Notes under the pieces: generated by a model | Databases searched by the model: none | What the model saw: only the letters and a program-made list of their open reading frames with translations | Told to the model about the DNA's origin: nothing | Assembly: GCF_044761665.1 (NCBI RefSeq) | Contig: NZ_JBIWCW010000002.1 | Span: forward strand, 372,001 to 436,000 | DNA: 64,000 nt | Reading direction: 5' to 3' | Source of the DNA: Peribacillus sp044761665 | GTDB taxonomy: Bacteria > Bacillota > Bacilli > Bacillales > DSM-1321 | Position numbers and translations under genes: made by a program | Part shown: piece after piece, positions 16,499-25,252 of the stretch | Numbering within the stretch: position 1 is the first letter of the stretch | Layout: each line of letters opens with the position of its first letter

Positions 16499-17683
16499 AT
16501 GAATAAAAAGTCGGTTAAAGATATTGAATTAAAAGGTAAACGCGTGTTTTGTCGGGTGGATTTCAACGTTCCGATGCAGGACGGAAAGATTTCGGATGAT
16601 ACGAGAATCAAAGCGGCATTACCAACCATCACATATTTGATTGAACAAGGAGCTAAAGTTATCTTAGCCAGTCACCTTGGTCGTCCTAAGGGACAGGTCG
16701 TAGAGGAATTGCGCTTGGCTCCTGTTGCTGAGAGATTAAGTCAGCTAATAGGTAAAGACGTACAAAAGGCTGATGAAGCACATGGCGAGGACGTACAATC
16801 AATCATTAAAGAATTAAATGATGGCGAAATCCTGTTGTTGGAAAACGTACGCTTTTACCCTGGGGAAGAGAAGAATGACCCAGAATTAGCGAAGGAATTT
16901 GCGAAACTTGCGGATGTTTATGTAAATGATGCATTTGGAGCCGCTCACCGTGCCCATGCGTCTACGGAAGGCATTGCCCACCATCTTCCAGCCGTTGCCG
17001 GATTATTAATGGAAAAAGAACTTTCGGTCCTAGGTAAATCCTTATCTGAACCGGAGCGTCCTTTTACAGCAATCATTGGTGGAGCGAAAGTGAAAGATAA
17101 AATCGGCGTCATCGAAAATCTTTTAGAAAAAGTGGATCATTTGATCATAGGTGGCGGATTGGGTTATACCTTCATTAAAGCCCAAGGTCACGAAATCGGA
17201 ACTTCTTTATTGGAAGAAGATAAGATTGAACTGGCCAAATCATTCATTGAAAGTGCGAAGGAAAAAGGCGTTAAACTGCACTTACCGATTGATGCGGTCG
17301 TGACAGCGGAATTTTCTCCTGATGCAGAAACGGAAGTTGTCGATATCGATTCAATCCCAAGTGATAAAATGAGCCTGGATATCGGACCTAAAACGAGCAA
17401 ACTATTTGCTGATGTCATTAAAGGATCTAAATTGGTCATTTGGAACGGACCAATGGGGGTATTTGAATTCGATAAATTCGCGAATGGAACAAGAACGGTT
17501 GCTGAAGCCTTAGCAGATGCAAAAGATACATACAGCATCGTCGGAGGCGGTGATTCAGCTGCAGCGGCGGAGAAATTCGGTCTTGCTGATAAAATGTCCC
17601 ACATTTCTACTGGCGGCGGAGCCTCTCTTGAATTCATGGAAGGCAAGGAACTACCTGGGGTCGTGGCATTGAACGATAAATAA
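16499..17683 (+). CDS. pgk: Phosphoglycerate kinase
   Basis: Pgk transfers phosphate from 1,3-bisphosphoglycerate to ADP, the first ATP-forming step of glycolysis. The 394-residue protein has the substrate-binding N-terminal motif RVDFNVPMQDG, the hinge region, and the C-terminal nucleotide loop GGGDSAAAAEKFG followed by STGGGASLEF. AAGGAGG precedes the ATG. It begins the pgk-tpiA-gpmI-eno unit. Confidence 0.97.
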   Translation: MNKKSVKDIELKGKRVFCRVDFNVPMQDGKISDDTRIKAALPTITYLIEQGAKVILASHLGRPKGQVVEELRLAPVAERLSQLIGKDVQKADEAHGEDVQSIIKELNDGEILLLENVRFYPGEEKNDPELAKEFAKLADVYVNDAFGAAHRAHASTEGIAHHLPAVAGLLMEKELSVLGKSLSEPERPFTAIIGGAKVKDKIGVIENLLEKVDHLIIGGGLGYTFIKAQGHEIGTSLLEEDKIELAKSFIESAKEKGVKLHLPIDAVVTAEFSPDAETEVVDIDSIPSDKMSLDIGPKTSKLFADVIKGSKLVIWNGPMGVFEFDKFANGTRTVAEALADAKDTYSIVGGGDSAAAAEKFGLADKMSHISTGGGASLEFMEGKELPGVVALNDK

Positions 17684-17729
17684 GAAGTGACAATCCGAGA
17701 AATACAACTTTAGAAGGGATGGAGATTAA

Positions 17730-18491
17730 ATGAGAAAACCGATTATTGCAGGAAACTGGAAAATGAATAAAACTTTATCAGAAGCGACTGGCTTTTTAGA
17801 AGAAGTGAGCACGTTAATCCCCAAGTCAGATAAAATTGACACGGTAGTCTGTGCTCCAGCATTATTTCTGAATCAGCTTGTTCAATCAGCACAAGGAACA
17901 GATGTGAAGATTGGTGCACAAAACATGCATTATGAAGAAAATGGCGCCTTCACTGGAGAAATCAGCCCGATTTCCCTAGCTGATATCGGAGTTTCTTATG
18001 TAATCCTTGGTCATTCTGAACGTCGTGAAATGTTTAATGAAACAGATGAAGCCGTGAATAAGAAAGCCCATGCTGCTTTCAAAAATAAGCTGACTCCTAT
18101 CGTTTGCTGTGGAGAGACGCTTGAACAAAGGGAAGCTGGCGAAACGAATGATTTCGTTGGAGGACAGATTGAAAAAGGCCTAGCAGGTCTATCTGAAGAT
18201 CAATTGAAACAAACCGTCATTGCCTATGAACCAATTTGGGCCATCGGAACAGGGAAGTCTTCATCTGCTGAAGATGCAAATGAAGTGTGTGCCCATATCC
18301 GTTCCGTTGTGGCTGACAAGTTTTCTAAAGAAGCGGCAGAAGCGATCCGCATTCAATATGGTGGTAGCGTGAAACCTGAAAACATCAAAGAATATATGGC
18401 TCAACCAGATATCGATGGTGCTTTGGTTGGTGGCGCAAGCTTGAAGCCTGATTCATTTTTACAATTGCTGGAGGCTGGTCAATATGAGTAA
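17730..18491 (+). CDS. tpiA: Triosephosphate isomerase
   Basis: TpiA interconverts dihydroxyacetone phosphate and glyceraldehyde-3-phosphate. The 253-residue TIM barrel has the catalytic Lys in GNWKMN, the His in LGHSERRE, the Glu in AYEPIWAIGTG and the phosphate loop YGGSVKPEN. Its end overlaps gpmI by 8 bases, so translation of the two is coupled. Confidence 0.97.
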   Translation: MRKPIIAGNWKMNKTLSEATGFLEEVSTLIPKSDKIDTVVCAPALFLNQLVQSAQGTDVKIGAQNMHYEENGAFTGEISPISLADIGVSYVILGHSERREMFNETDEAVNKKAHAAFKNKLTPIVCCGETLEQREAGETNDFVGGQIEKGLAGLSEDQLKQTVIAYEPIWAIGTGKSSSAEDANEVCAHIRSVVADKFSKEAAEAIRIQYGGSVKPENIKEYMAQPDIDGALVGGASLKPDSFLQLLEAGQYE

Positions 18492-20019
18492 AAAGCCTGT
18501 CGCTCTTATTATCTTGGACGGATTTGGATGCCGGAAAGAAGAAGAGGGAAATGCTGTTTATCATGCGAAAAAGCCTAATTTTGACCGTTATTGGGATCAA
18601 TATCCCCACTCGCATTTAATTGCAAGTGGAGAAGCTGTAGGACTACCAGATGGTCAAATGGGGAATTCTGAAGTAGGGCACTTGAATATCGGGGCAGGGC
18701 GGATTGTCTACCAAAGCTTGACGCGTGTCAATCTTGCCATTCGTGAAGGGGACTTTGCGGAAAACCCAACATTAGTTGATGCTATGAACCATGCCAAGGA
18801 AAAGGGTACGGCCCTTCACTTATTCGGTTTACTTTCTGATGGTGGCGTACACAGTCATATTGAGCATTTATATGCCCTTCTGAAACTGGCTGCTAAAGAA
18901 GGCGTCAAAGATGTATTTGTTCATGCATTTCTTGATGGCCGTGATGTCGGACCGAAAACGGCAAAAGGCTATATCGAGGCAGCAGAGGCAAAAATGAAGG
19001 AAATCGGCGTCGGACAATTCGCGACCATTTCCGGACGTTATTATTCCATGGATCGTGACAAACGCTGGGAGCGTGTGGAGAAATCCTACCGTTCGATGGT
19101 ATACGGAGATGGACCTGCATATGGTTCTGCGATGGAGTGTGTAGACGATTCTTATGAACATGGTATTTTCGATGAGTTCGTGATCCCTTCGGTCATCACA
19201 GCGGAAGATGGAAAGCCTGTAGCGACAATACAGGACGAAGACGCCGTTATTTTCTATAACTTCCGTCCAGACCGTGCCATCCAGATATCCAATACATTCA
19301 CGAACAAGGACTTCCGTTCATTTGATCGTGGTCCGGGCCATCCTGAGCAGCTTCATTTTGTCTGTTTGACACATTTCTCGGAAACTGTTGACGGATATGT
19401 TGCTTTTAAGCCGACAAATCTTGATAATACATTAGGAGAAGTACTTTCTCAAAATAATCTTACACAGCTTCGTATCGCCGAAACGGAAAAATATCCACAT
19501 GTGACGTTTTTCATGAGCGGTGGTCGTGAAGAGAAGTTTCCTGGAGAAGAGAGGATCCTAATTAATTCTCCAAAGGTTGCTACATACGATTTACAACCTG
19601 AAATGAGTGCCTATGAAGTGACGGATGCTTTGCTGGAGCAAATTGAGGCGGACCGCTTTGATGCGATTCTCTTGAACTTTGCCAATCCTGATATGGTCGG
19701 CCATTCAGGGATGCTAGAGCCTACTATTAAAGCGATAGAGACGGTGGATGAATGCCTTGGTAAGATTGTTGACCTCATCGTTGCAAAAGGTGGTACAGCC
19801 ATCATTACGGCTGACCACGGAAATGCTGATGAAGTCGTAACGCTTGAAGGAAATCCGATGACAGCTCATACAACCAATCCTGTTCCTGTCATTGTCACGC
19901 AAAATCAGGTAACATTAAGAACAGATGGAATTCTAGGTGATTTAGCTCCAACGATCCTTGATTTGCTTGGAGTCGAAAAACCTGTTGAAATGACAGGTAA
20001 ATCCCTATTATCTAAATAA
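18484..20019 (+). CDS. gpmI: 2,3-bisphosphoglycerate-independent phosphoglycerate mutase
   Basis: This manganese enzyme interconverts 3- and 2-phosphoglycerate; in Bacillus it is also important for germination and sporulation through its pH sensitivity. The 511-residue protein belongs to the alkaline phosphatase superfamily, with metal ligand Asp in ILDGFGCR, the phospho-Ser in QMGNSEVGHLNIGAG near residue 62, and the C-terminal metal sites in NFANPDMVGHSG and ITADHGNAD. The start lies within the end of tpiA. Confidence 0.97.
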   Translation: MSKKPVALIILDGFGCRKEEEGNAVYHAKKPNFDRYWDQYPHSHLIASGEAVGLPDGQMGNSEVGHLNIGAGRIVYQSLTRVNLAIREGDFAENPTLVDAMNHAKEKGTALHLFGLLSDGGVHSHIEHLYALLKLAAKEGVKDVFVHAFLDGRDVGPKTAKGYIEAAEAKMKEIGVGQFATISGRYYSMDRDKRWERVEKSYRSMVYGDGPAYGSAMECVDDSYEHGIFDEFVIPSVITAEDGKPVATIQDEDAVIFYNFRPDRAIQISNTFTNKDFRSFDRGPGHPEQLHFVCLTHFSETVDGYVAFKPTNLDNTLGEVLSQNNLTQLRIAETEKYPHVTFFMSGGREEKFPGEERILINSPKVATYDLQPEMSAYEVTDALLEQIEADRFDAILLNFANPDMVGHSGMLEPTIKAIETVDECLGKIVDLIVAKGGTAIITADHGNADEVVTLEGNPMTAHTTNPVPVIVTQNQVTLRTDGILGDLAPTILDLLGVEKPVEMTGKSLLSK

Positions 20020-20052
20020 AATAAAACAGCAATAAAAAAGGAGAGATTTATA

Positions 20053-21348
20053 ATGCCGTATATCGAACACGTATATGCACGCGAAGTACTAGATTCTCGT
20101 GGTAATCCAACAATAGAAGTAGAAATTCAAACAGAGTCAGGATACTTTGGCCGTGCAATAGTGCCGTCTGGTGCATCAACAGGTGAACATGAAGCAGTAG
20201 AGCTTCGTGACGGGGATAAATCTCGTTACCTTGGTAAAGGTGTACAAAATGCAGTAGATAACGTAAATAATATCATTGCTGAAGCAGTCATTGGCTTGGA
20301 TGTAACCAATCAAGCTGGTCTTGACCTTACAATGATTGAATTAGATGGTACAGAAAATAAAGGAAACCTAGGTGCTAATGCAATTCTTGGTGTTTCTATG
20401 GCTGCTGCTCATGCTGCTGCAGAATTTTCAGGACTGCCATTGTATCGCTACCTTGGAGGATTCAATGCCAAACAACTTCCAACTCCAATGATGAACATCA
20501 TCAACGGTGGATCACATGCGGATAACAATGTGGATTTCCAAGAATTCATGATTCTTCCTGTCGGTGCTCCTAGCTTTAAAGAAGCAGTACGTATGGGTGC
20601 GGAAGTATTCCATGCATTGAAATCGGTTCTTGCTTCTAAAGGCTTAAACACTGCTGTCGGTGACGAAGGTGGATTTGCACCAAACCTTGGTTCAAACCGT
20701 GAAGCGCTTCAAGTCATCATTGAAGCTATCGAAAAAGCAGGTTACAAAGCTGGCGAAGATATCTATCTTGGTATGGACGTTGCTTCTTCTGAATTCTATA
20801 ACAAAGAAACAGGCAAATACGATCTTGCTGGCGAAGGCCGCAATGGTGTGACTTCTGAAGAAATGGTCGCTTTCTATGAAGAACTAGTGAATGAATTCCC
20901 AATTCTATCTATTGAAGATGGCTTGGACGAAAACGACTGGGATGGCCACAAGCTTCTAACAGAACGCCTAGGCACTAAAGTTCAATTGGTTGGTGACGAT
21001 TTATTCGTAACGAACACGAAAAAATTGGCTGAAGGTATAGAAAAAGGTATCGGCAACTCAATCTTAATCAAAGTAAACCAAATCGGTACATTGACGGAAA
21101 CGTTTGATGCAATCGAGATGGCAAAACGTGCTGGTTACACAGCGGTCGTTTCTCACCGCTCTGGTGAAACAGAAGATGCCACAATTGCTGACATCGCTGT
21201 TGCGACAAATGCAGGGCAAATCAAAACAGGTTCCATGTCCCGTACAGACCGTATTGCTAAGTACAACCAACTTCTTCGCATCGAAGACCAACTTGGTGAC
21301 TTGGCTGTCTATGGCGGCTTGAAATCTTTCTATAACTTGAAGAAATAA
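20053..21348 (+). CDS. eno: Enolase
   Basis: Enolase dehydrates 2-phosphoglycerate to phosphoenolpyruvate and is also a partner in the RNA degradosome-like network of Gram-positives. The 431-residue protein has the N-terminal loop SGASTGEHEA, the metal ligands in SIEDGLDENDWDG and VGDDLFVTN, the catalytic Lys in LIKVNQIGTLTET and the SHRSGETED loop. It is the last gene of the glycolytic unit, with a terminator directly after it. Confidence 0.97.
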   Translation: MPYIEHVYAREVLDSRGNPTIEVEIQTESGYFGRAIVPSGASTGEHEAVELRDGDKSRYLGKGVQNAVDNVNNIIAEAVIGLDVTNQAGLDLTMIELDGTENKGNLGANAILGVSMAAAHAAAEFSGLPLYRYLGGFNAKQLPTPMMNIINGGSHADNNVDFQEFMILPVGAPSFKEAVRMGAEVFHALKSVLASKGLNTAVGDEGGFAPNLGSNREALQVIIEAIEKAGYKAGEDIYLGMDVASSEFYNKETGKYDLAGEGRNGVTSEEMVAFYEELVNEFPILSIEDGLDENDWDGHKLLTERLGTKVQLVGDDLFVTNTKKLAEGIEKGIGNSILIKVNQIGTLTETFDAIEMAKRAGYTAVVSHRSGETEDATIADIAVATNAGQIKTGSMSRTDRIAKYNQLLRIEDQLGDLAVYGGLKSFYNLKK

Positions 21349-21355
21349 TAAATGA

Positions 21356-21393
21356 AAAAACACTCCGCTTCGGAACAGAAGCGGAGTGTTTTT
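21356..21393. terminator. Bidirectional terminator between eno and the convergent membrane protein gene
   Basis: The long stem ACACTCCGCTT/AAGCGGAGTGT is flanked by A and T runs, so it can end transcription both ways. Its right edge overlaps the stop codon of the minus-strand gene at 21392. Confidence 0.9.
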
Positions 21394-21670
21394 ATATACT
21401 CTCATCGGTAGCCCTAACTCCCTTACTAATCATGAAAGAGACACATGCAACAAGTATCAGAAAAAAGGAAAGGAATCCATAACCTACCCCTTCAAATCCT
21501 CTTATGTAGACAATACTAATATAAAGTAGGATAAGGGCCGAAATTACGGCTATAGTTCCAGGTAACATCTTTATTAGAGGAGAAACTCCTTTTTTACTAA
21601 GCCACCAAGTAAGCGTCCATATAATTATTCCTGGTATAAGAGCCACCAGCATAGGACCAAAAATCATCAT
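21392..21670 (-). CDS. Small membrane protein, probably YesK-like
   Basis: A 92-residue protein with three hydrophobic segments (about residues 5-25, 37-56 and 65-83), so integral to the membrane. The block YIRGFEGVGYGFLSFFLI resembles the conserved motif of the YesK family as I remember it. GGAGAGGG precedes the ATG. It converges on eno and has no partner gene. Function is unknown. Confidence 0.7.
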   Translation of the reverse strand: MMIFGPMLVALIPGIIIWTLTWWLSKKGVSPLIKMLPGTIAVISALILLYISIVYIRGFEGVGYGFLSFFLILVACVSFMISKGVRATDESI

Positions 21671-21798
21671 AAAACCCTCTCCTTATACTTCTTGTAATAT
21701 TTTATCATAAATTACCATTTTTACATATTTATAGTATGATAAATAAATCGATATTTAACGTTGTATATTCTTATGCTAGGAAGGGTTGGAGGAACTTT

Positions 21799-22413
21799 AT
21801 GGTCAGATGGAAAGAGCTAATGAGGATTCTTTTCTTAAATGGTATTCTGTGTTTGCTGTTGGGAATCCTGGTAGGGTGTGATGGGGATAAAAGTGAGGAA
21901 TCGACAGCTGACTCTAAAGAAAGCCACTTAGTTTTAGAATCAAAAGAGGAAGGGGAAATAAAAAGGGATGATGCAGAAGACATCGATCCAGAGGGAAGTA
22001 TGGACCCAAATGTAGATGCTAAGCAAGACGTAGAGACTCTTGCGGAGTTTTCAAGTGAACAAGTCGAATATGCAAGGATTTGGTTACAACTTGGTGCGAA
22101 CCAAGATCTAGATGAATTAAATGTGAGGCACATTACGGCCGGCACACCCCTCAATCCTTATGATGAAACCAGTGAGAATTATCCAGAAGATGTTACCCAA
22201 TTAGCGGGTTCCCGTTTAGTAGATGGATCCGTAACGTATAGCAGTAATCGAAATGGTTCCATTAATGTATATAACGTTCCTTTACTTTTGGATGTCAGTC
22301 ATCCCGATAATTTCTATACAGAGATTATTAAAAATAAAAAGCTAGTGTACGTTAACCCTGGCGATGATGAAAAAGTTATCGAATTAATCAACTTGCTACA
22401 TGTACATAATTGA
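21799..22413 (+). CDS. Putative lipoprotein of unknown function
   Basis: A 204-residue predicted lipoprotein: positive N-terminus, hydrophobic stretch LFLNGILCLLLGIL and lipobox LVGC, so it should be anchored outside the cell. A very acidic linker (residues about 35-85) leads to a compact C-terminal domain with the blocks AGTPLNPYDE, RLVDGSVTYS and INVYNVPLLLD. GGAGGA 5 bases before the ATG at 21799 decides the start; an in-frame ATG at 21736 lacks a site. I do not recognise a named family. It converges on the carboxypeptidase gene. Confidence 0.75.
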   Translation: MVRWKELMRILFLNGILCLLLGILVGCDGDKSEESTADSKESHLVLESKEEGEIKRDDAEDIDPEGSMDPNVDAKQDVETLAEFSSEQVEYARIWLQLGANQDLDELNVRHITAGTPLNPYDETSENYPEDVTQLAGSRLVDGSVTYSSNRNGSINVYNVPLLLDVSHPDNFYTEIIKNKKLVYVNPGDDEKVIELINLLHVHN

Positions 22414-22456
22414 GCCAATGGTATAGACCTAAAATTACATTTCATATTAGTGAAAA

Positions 22457-22480
22457 ATTTAATCAAACGTTTGATTAAAT
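22457..22480. promoter_or_regulatory. 24-bp perfect palindrome
   Basis: Two 12-base arms, ATTTAATCAAAC and GTTTGATTAAAT, meet with no spacer. It lies between two convergent genes, just before their shared terminator. The AAACGTTT centre resembles operators of LacI- or TetR-type repressors, but no promoter is near. Confidence 0.6.
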
Positions 22481-22483
22481 GAA

Positions 22484-22514
22484 AACAGGGTGCCCGCGGC
22501 GGACACCCTGTTTG
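22484..22514. terminator. Bidirectional terminator between the lipoprotein gene and the carboxypeptidase gene
   Basis: The stem ACAGGGTG/CACCCTGT encloses an 11-base GC-rich loop and is flanked by A residues on the left and T-rich sequence on the right. Confidence 0.8.
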
Positions 22515-23336
22515 TTATTTCTCCGTACTGGCTTCTACCGGTACAGCATTATAGTATTCTTCCAAGGTCATGTTCGCATCATATATTTCCGTAGCGACAT
22601 CGACTCCGACATAACGGATATGCCATGGTTCATATTTGTAGCCCGTGATGTCTTCTTTGCCTTTAGGATAGCGGATGATGAAACCATAATCGTGGGCGTT
22701 CTTTGCTAGCCATGCAGATTCATCTGAGTCACCGAAGCAGTCTTGGGCAGCACAGGCTCCATCGTGTGTCGTGACGTCGATGGATAGGCCTGTTTCATGC
22801 TCACTTGTCCCGGGAAGGGCACTGTAGGTTTTGGCTATTTCTTCTCCGTCTTTAGCGACATAGTTACTAAAGATGGAGATTTGTGTTTGGTGAGAGCGGT
22901 AGGCGGAAACGCCGGCTAAATGCATATTCTCCTTTTCAGCCGCTTGGAACATTTTCTCCAGGGCTTTTCCCGCTTCTTTTCTCATCATTCTTTTCTCGAT
23001 TTTATCTTCGAAGATGAAATCGACTTTAGGGTAAATCAGGTCGGTCGGTTTGTAACTTTCAGGAAGGCTGTATTGTTTATTGACCAGAACAGGTATGCTC
23101 TCCGGCTCAGCCAATGTCTGAAGGCCTTCCTGGGCAGGTTTAGCGGTTGTATCGACTGCAACCTCATGTTTGACTTGTCCCGTAGAATCTTCCTTCTTAG
23201 GTTCTTCTGAGGCATTCTGGGATGTTTGTTGCTCTTCTTTTTCTTCTATTTTTTTGTCCGTCGAAAAATCAAACGAACATCCAGCCAATAATATGAAAGA
23301 GGATAGAGCAGTTGCAGTGAATATAGGTTTTAACAT
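22515..23336 (-). CDS. D-alanyl-D-alanine carboxypeptidase lipoprotein (LdcB/VanY family)
   Basis: Predicted zinc peptidase that trims the terminal D-Ala from peptidoglycan peptides on the outer face of the membrane. The 273-residue protein has a signal peptide with lipobox LLAGC, an acidic linker, and a VanY domain: SAYRSHQTQ, zinc ligands His and Asp in SEHETGLSIDVT, and EPWHIRYVG. The ATG at 23336 follows AAGGAGC; an upstream in-frame ATG at 23369 has no site. It is the upstream gene of no obvious operon; a membrane protein gene lies behind its start. Confidence 0.9.
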   Translation of the reverse strand: MLKPIFTATALSSFILLAGCSFDFSTDKKIEEKEEQQTSQNASEEPKKEDSTGQVKHEVAVDTTAKPAQEGLQTLAEPESIPVLVNKQYSLPESYKPTDLIYPKVDFIFEDKIEKRMMRKEAGKALEKMFQAAEKENMHLAGVSAYRSHQTQISIFSNYVAKDGEEIAKTYSALPGTSEHETGLSIDVTTHDGACAAQDCFGDSDESAWLAKNAHDYGFIIRYPKGKEDITGYKYEPWHIRYVGVDVATEIYDANMTLEEYYNAVPVEASTEK

Positions 23337-23387
23337 ATGAAAGCTCCTTGCTTTAAATAAGATTTCCAAAAGATAAGTTTCTTTAGA

Positions 23388-23936
23388 TTATCGGGATAAA
23401 TAGTCCCTTGTTAACTCACGTTGGTATTTATCTAGAAATAAGCCAATCCAGATGATCATTAATAAAAAAGGAAAATCATTACGGATGGCTGTTTCCACTA
23501 CAGGATTTGACCAAAAGTGTGAAAGGAATCCAGAAGCACTGTTCATCCTAACGGTTTCAAAGGTGACAAGCGCATGTAAGGCTAGCCAAAGAATGGTCAG
23601 TGTATTCGTACCAAAACCGATGACGGCGGCTATGATACTTAACAAAACGGCGGCTACTCCCAGCAATAAGACACTGAAGCTTGATTGGAAGAAGTCAATG
23701 CTGCTATCGGATAGTCCATTATAAATAATAGCAGTAAAATAAATGGTTGTCGTGATATATGCAGAAAATAATAAATATCGGTTCCCATGGTATTTGGCTA
23801 ACAGCAGTAGAAGCGGTGAGAGAATGATTAACAGGACGCTTATCAGGTTGCTACCGTTTGTCCAAAGGGAGTAACCGGCCACCGCCGAGAATAGGATGGT
23901 CAGTATATCAAGAATCCGAAGTATGGGCTTAAACAT
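23388..23936 (-). CDS. Multi-pass membrane protein of unknown function
   Basis: A 182-residue protein with about six hydrophobic segments (near residues 7-25, 30-48, 52-72, 85-108, 110-125 and 158-170). No catalytic motif or known transporter signature is visible. The site AAAGAGGTG precedes the ATG. It is 51 bases upstream of the carboxypeptidase ORF on the same strand and may share its transcript. I do not recognise the family. Confidence 0.7.
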   Translation of the reverse strand: MFKPILRILDILTILFSAVAGYSLWTNGSNLISVLLIILSPLLLLLAKYHGNRYLLFSAYITTTIYFTAIIYNGLSDSSIDFFQSSFSVLLLGVAAVLLSIIAAVIGFGTNTLTILWLALHALVTFETVRMNSASGFLSHFWSNPVVETAIRNDFPFLLMIIWIGLFLDKYQRELTRDYLSR

Positions 23937-24112
23937 AGATACACCTCTTTCTTCTCTTTTTGTAAATTATCTCAAATTTTGATTCAAAAAGAAAACAATG
24001 GCTCTAAAGTCTAGGAATTCTTTCCAATATGTCATAACAAAGATTGTAGATACCTTAGGGGTGTGGTAAAGTTAAAGTAATTGTTTATTGGTTCTTCAGG
24101 AGGTGTAATTGC

Positions 24113-24346
24113 ATGCATGCATTACTTATAACGCTTTTAGTGATTGTTAGTATCGCGCTTATCGTGACGGTATTGCTTCAATCAGGAAAAAGTGCAGGTT
24201 TATCAGGTGCGATTGCTGGCGGTGCTGAGCAGTTATTCGGAAAGCAAAAAGCACGCGGCTTAGACCTTGTCCTTCATCGGGCAACGATTGTATTAGCTGT
24301 TTTATTCTTTGCTTTAACTTTACTTGTTGCGTACTTTGATGTGTAA
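24113..24346 (+). CDS. secG: Protein translocase subunit SecG
   Basis: SecG is the auxiliary membrane subunit of the SecYEG export channel. The 77-residue protein has two transmembrane helices (about residues 2-20 and 55-75) joined by the conserved cytoplasmic loop SGKSAGLSGAIAGGAEQLFG. CAGGAGGTG precedes the ATG. It starts the secG-yvaK-rnr-smpB-ssrA block, in the same order as in B. subtilis. Confidence 0.95.
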   Translation: MHALLITLLVIVSIALIVTVLLQSGKSAGLSGAIAGGAEQLFGKQKARGLDLVLHRATIVLAVLFFALTLLVAYFDV

Positions 24347-24360
24347 TCGATCAAAAATGA

Positions 24361-24386
24361 GTCTAGCTAAATAGCTAGGCTTTTTT
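24361..24386 (+). terminator. Terminator downstream of secG
   Basis: The short stem CTAGCT/AGCTAG with loop AAAT is followed by GC and six T residues. It probably terminates only part of the transcripts. Confidence 0.7.
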
Positions 24387-24472
24387 CTTTGCACAATAGT
24401 TGCAGGAATAGCTATAGTTAATTTAGAAAGTATAAAACATGCAGATGACAGCAATTAAAGGAGCCAAGATAC

Positions 24473-25219
24473 ATGAAAATGAAGCTGCAAGAGCCCTTTA
24501 CTTTTGAAGGTGGAAAAAGGGCGGTCTTACTGTTACATGGTTTCACGGGTAATTCCGCCGATGTACGGATGCTTGGTCGTTATCTTGAAAAACAAGGATA
24601 TACTTGTCATGCGCCACACTATAAAGGGCATGGTGTCCCCCCTGAGGAATTAGTGAAAACAGGTCCTTCCGACTGGTGGAAAGATGTGATGATGGCCTAT
24701 GATTTTTTGAAAGAAAAAGGCCATGAAGAAATTGCTGTTGCGGGACTGTCATTAGGAGGCGTATTTTCTCTTAAATTAGGTTACACTGTACCTATAAAGG
24801 GTATCGTATCGATGTGTGCGCCTATGTATATCAAAAGTGAAGAAGCGATGTATAAAGGAGTATTGGACTACGCTAGAGAATTTAAAAAGTATGAAGGAAA
24901 GACCCAAGAACAAATCGAACACGAAATGGACCGCTTTGCTGATAAACCCATGGGTACATTAAAGGCTCTTCAGGAATTGATAACCGATGTACGTGAGCAC
25001 GTAGATCATATCTACGCACCGACTTTTGTCGTGCAGGGTCGACATGATGATGTTATCAATCCTAAAAGTGCAGATATTATTTATGGAACTGTCGAATCGC
25101 CCGTTAAGCATATCAAGTGGTATGAAGAGTCTGGGCATGTCATTACCCTTGATAAAGAGCGTGAACAGCTGCATGAAGATGTATTAGGATTTTTAGAAAG
25201 CCTGGATTGGTCCGAATAA
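24473..25219 (+). CDS. yvaK: Carboxylesterase (Est30/YvaK type)
   Basis: Alpha/beta-hydrolase expected to cleave short- to medium-chain carboxylic esters in the cytoplasm. The 248-residue protein has the oxyanion motif LLLHGFTG, the nucleophile Ser in GLSLGG near residue 93, Asp in QGRHDDVINP and His in ESGHVIT, the full triad. No signal peptide is present. It lies between secG and rnr as in B. subtilis and Geobacillus. Confidence 0.93.
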   Translation: MKMKLQEPFTFEGGKRAVLLLHGFTGNSADVRMLGRYLEKQGYTCHAPHYKGHGVPPEELVKTGPSDWWKDVMMAYDFLKEKGHEEIAVAGLSLGGVFSLKLGYTVPIKGIVSMCAPMYIKSEEAMYKGVLDYAREFKKYEGKTQEQIEHEMDRFADKPMGTLKALQELITDVREHVDHIYAPTFVVQGRHDDVINPKSADIIYGTVESPVKHIKWYEESGHVITLDKEREQLHEDVLGFLESLDWSE

Positions 25220-25252
25220 TTAATTAATCATACCCTGAATAGGAGGGTTTTT

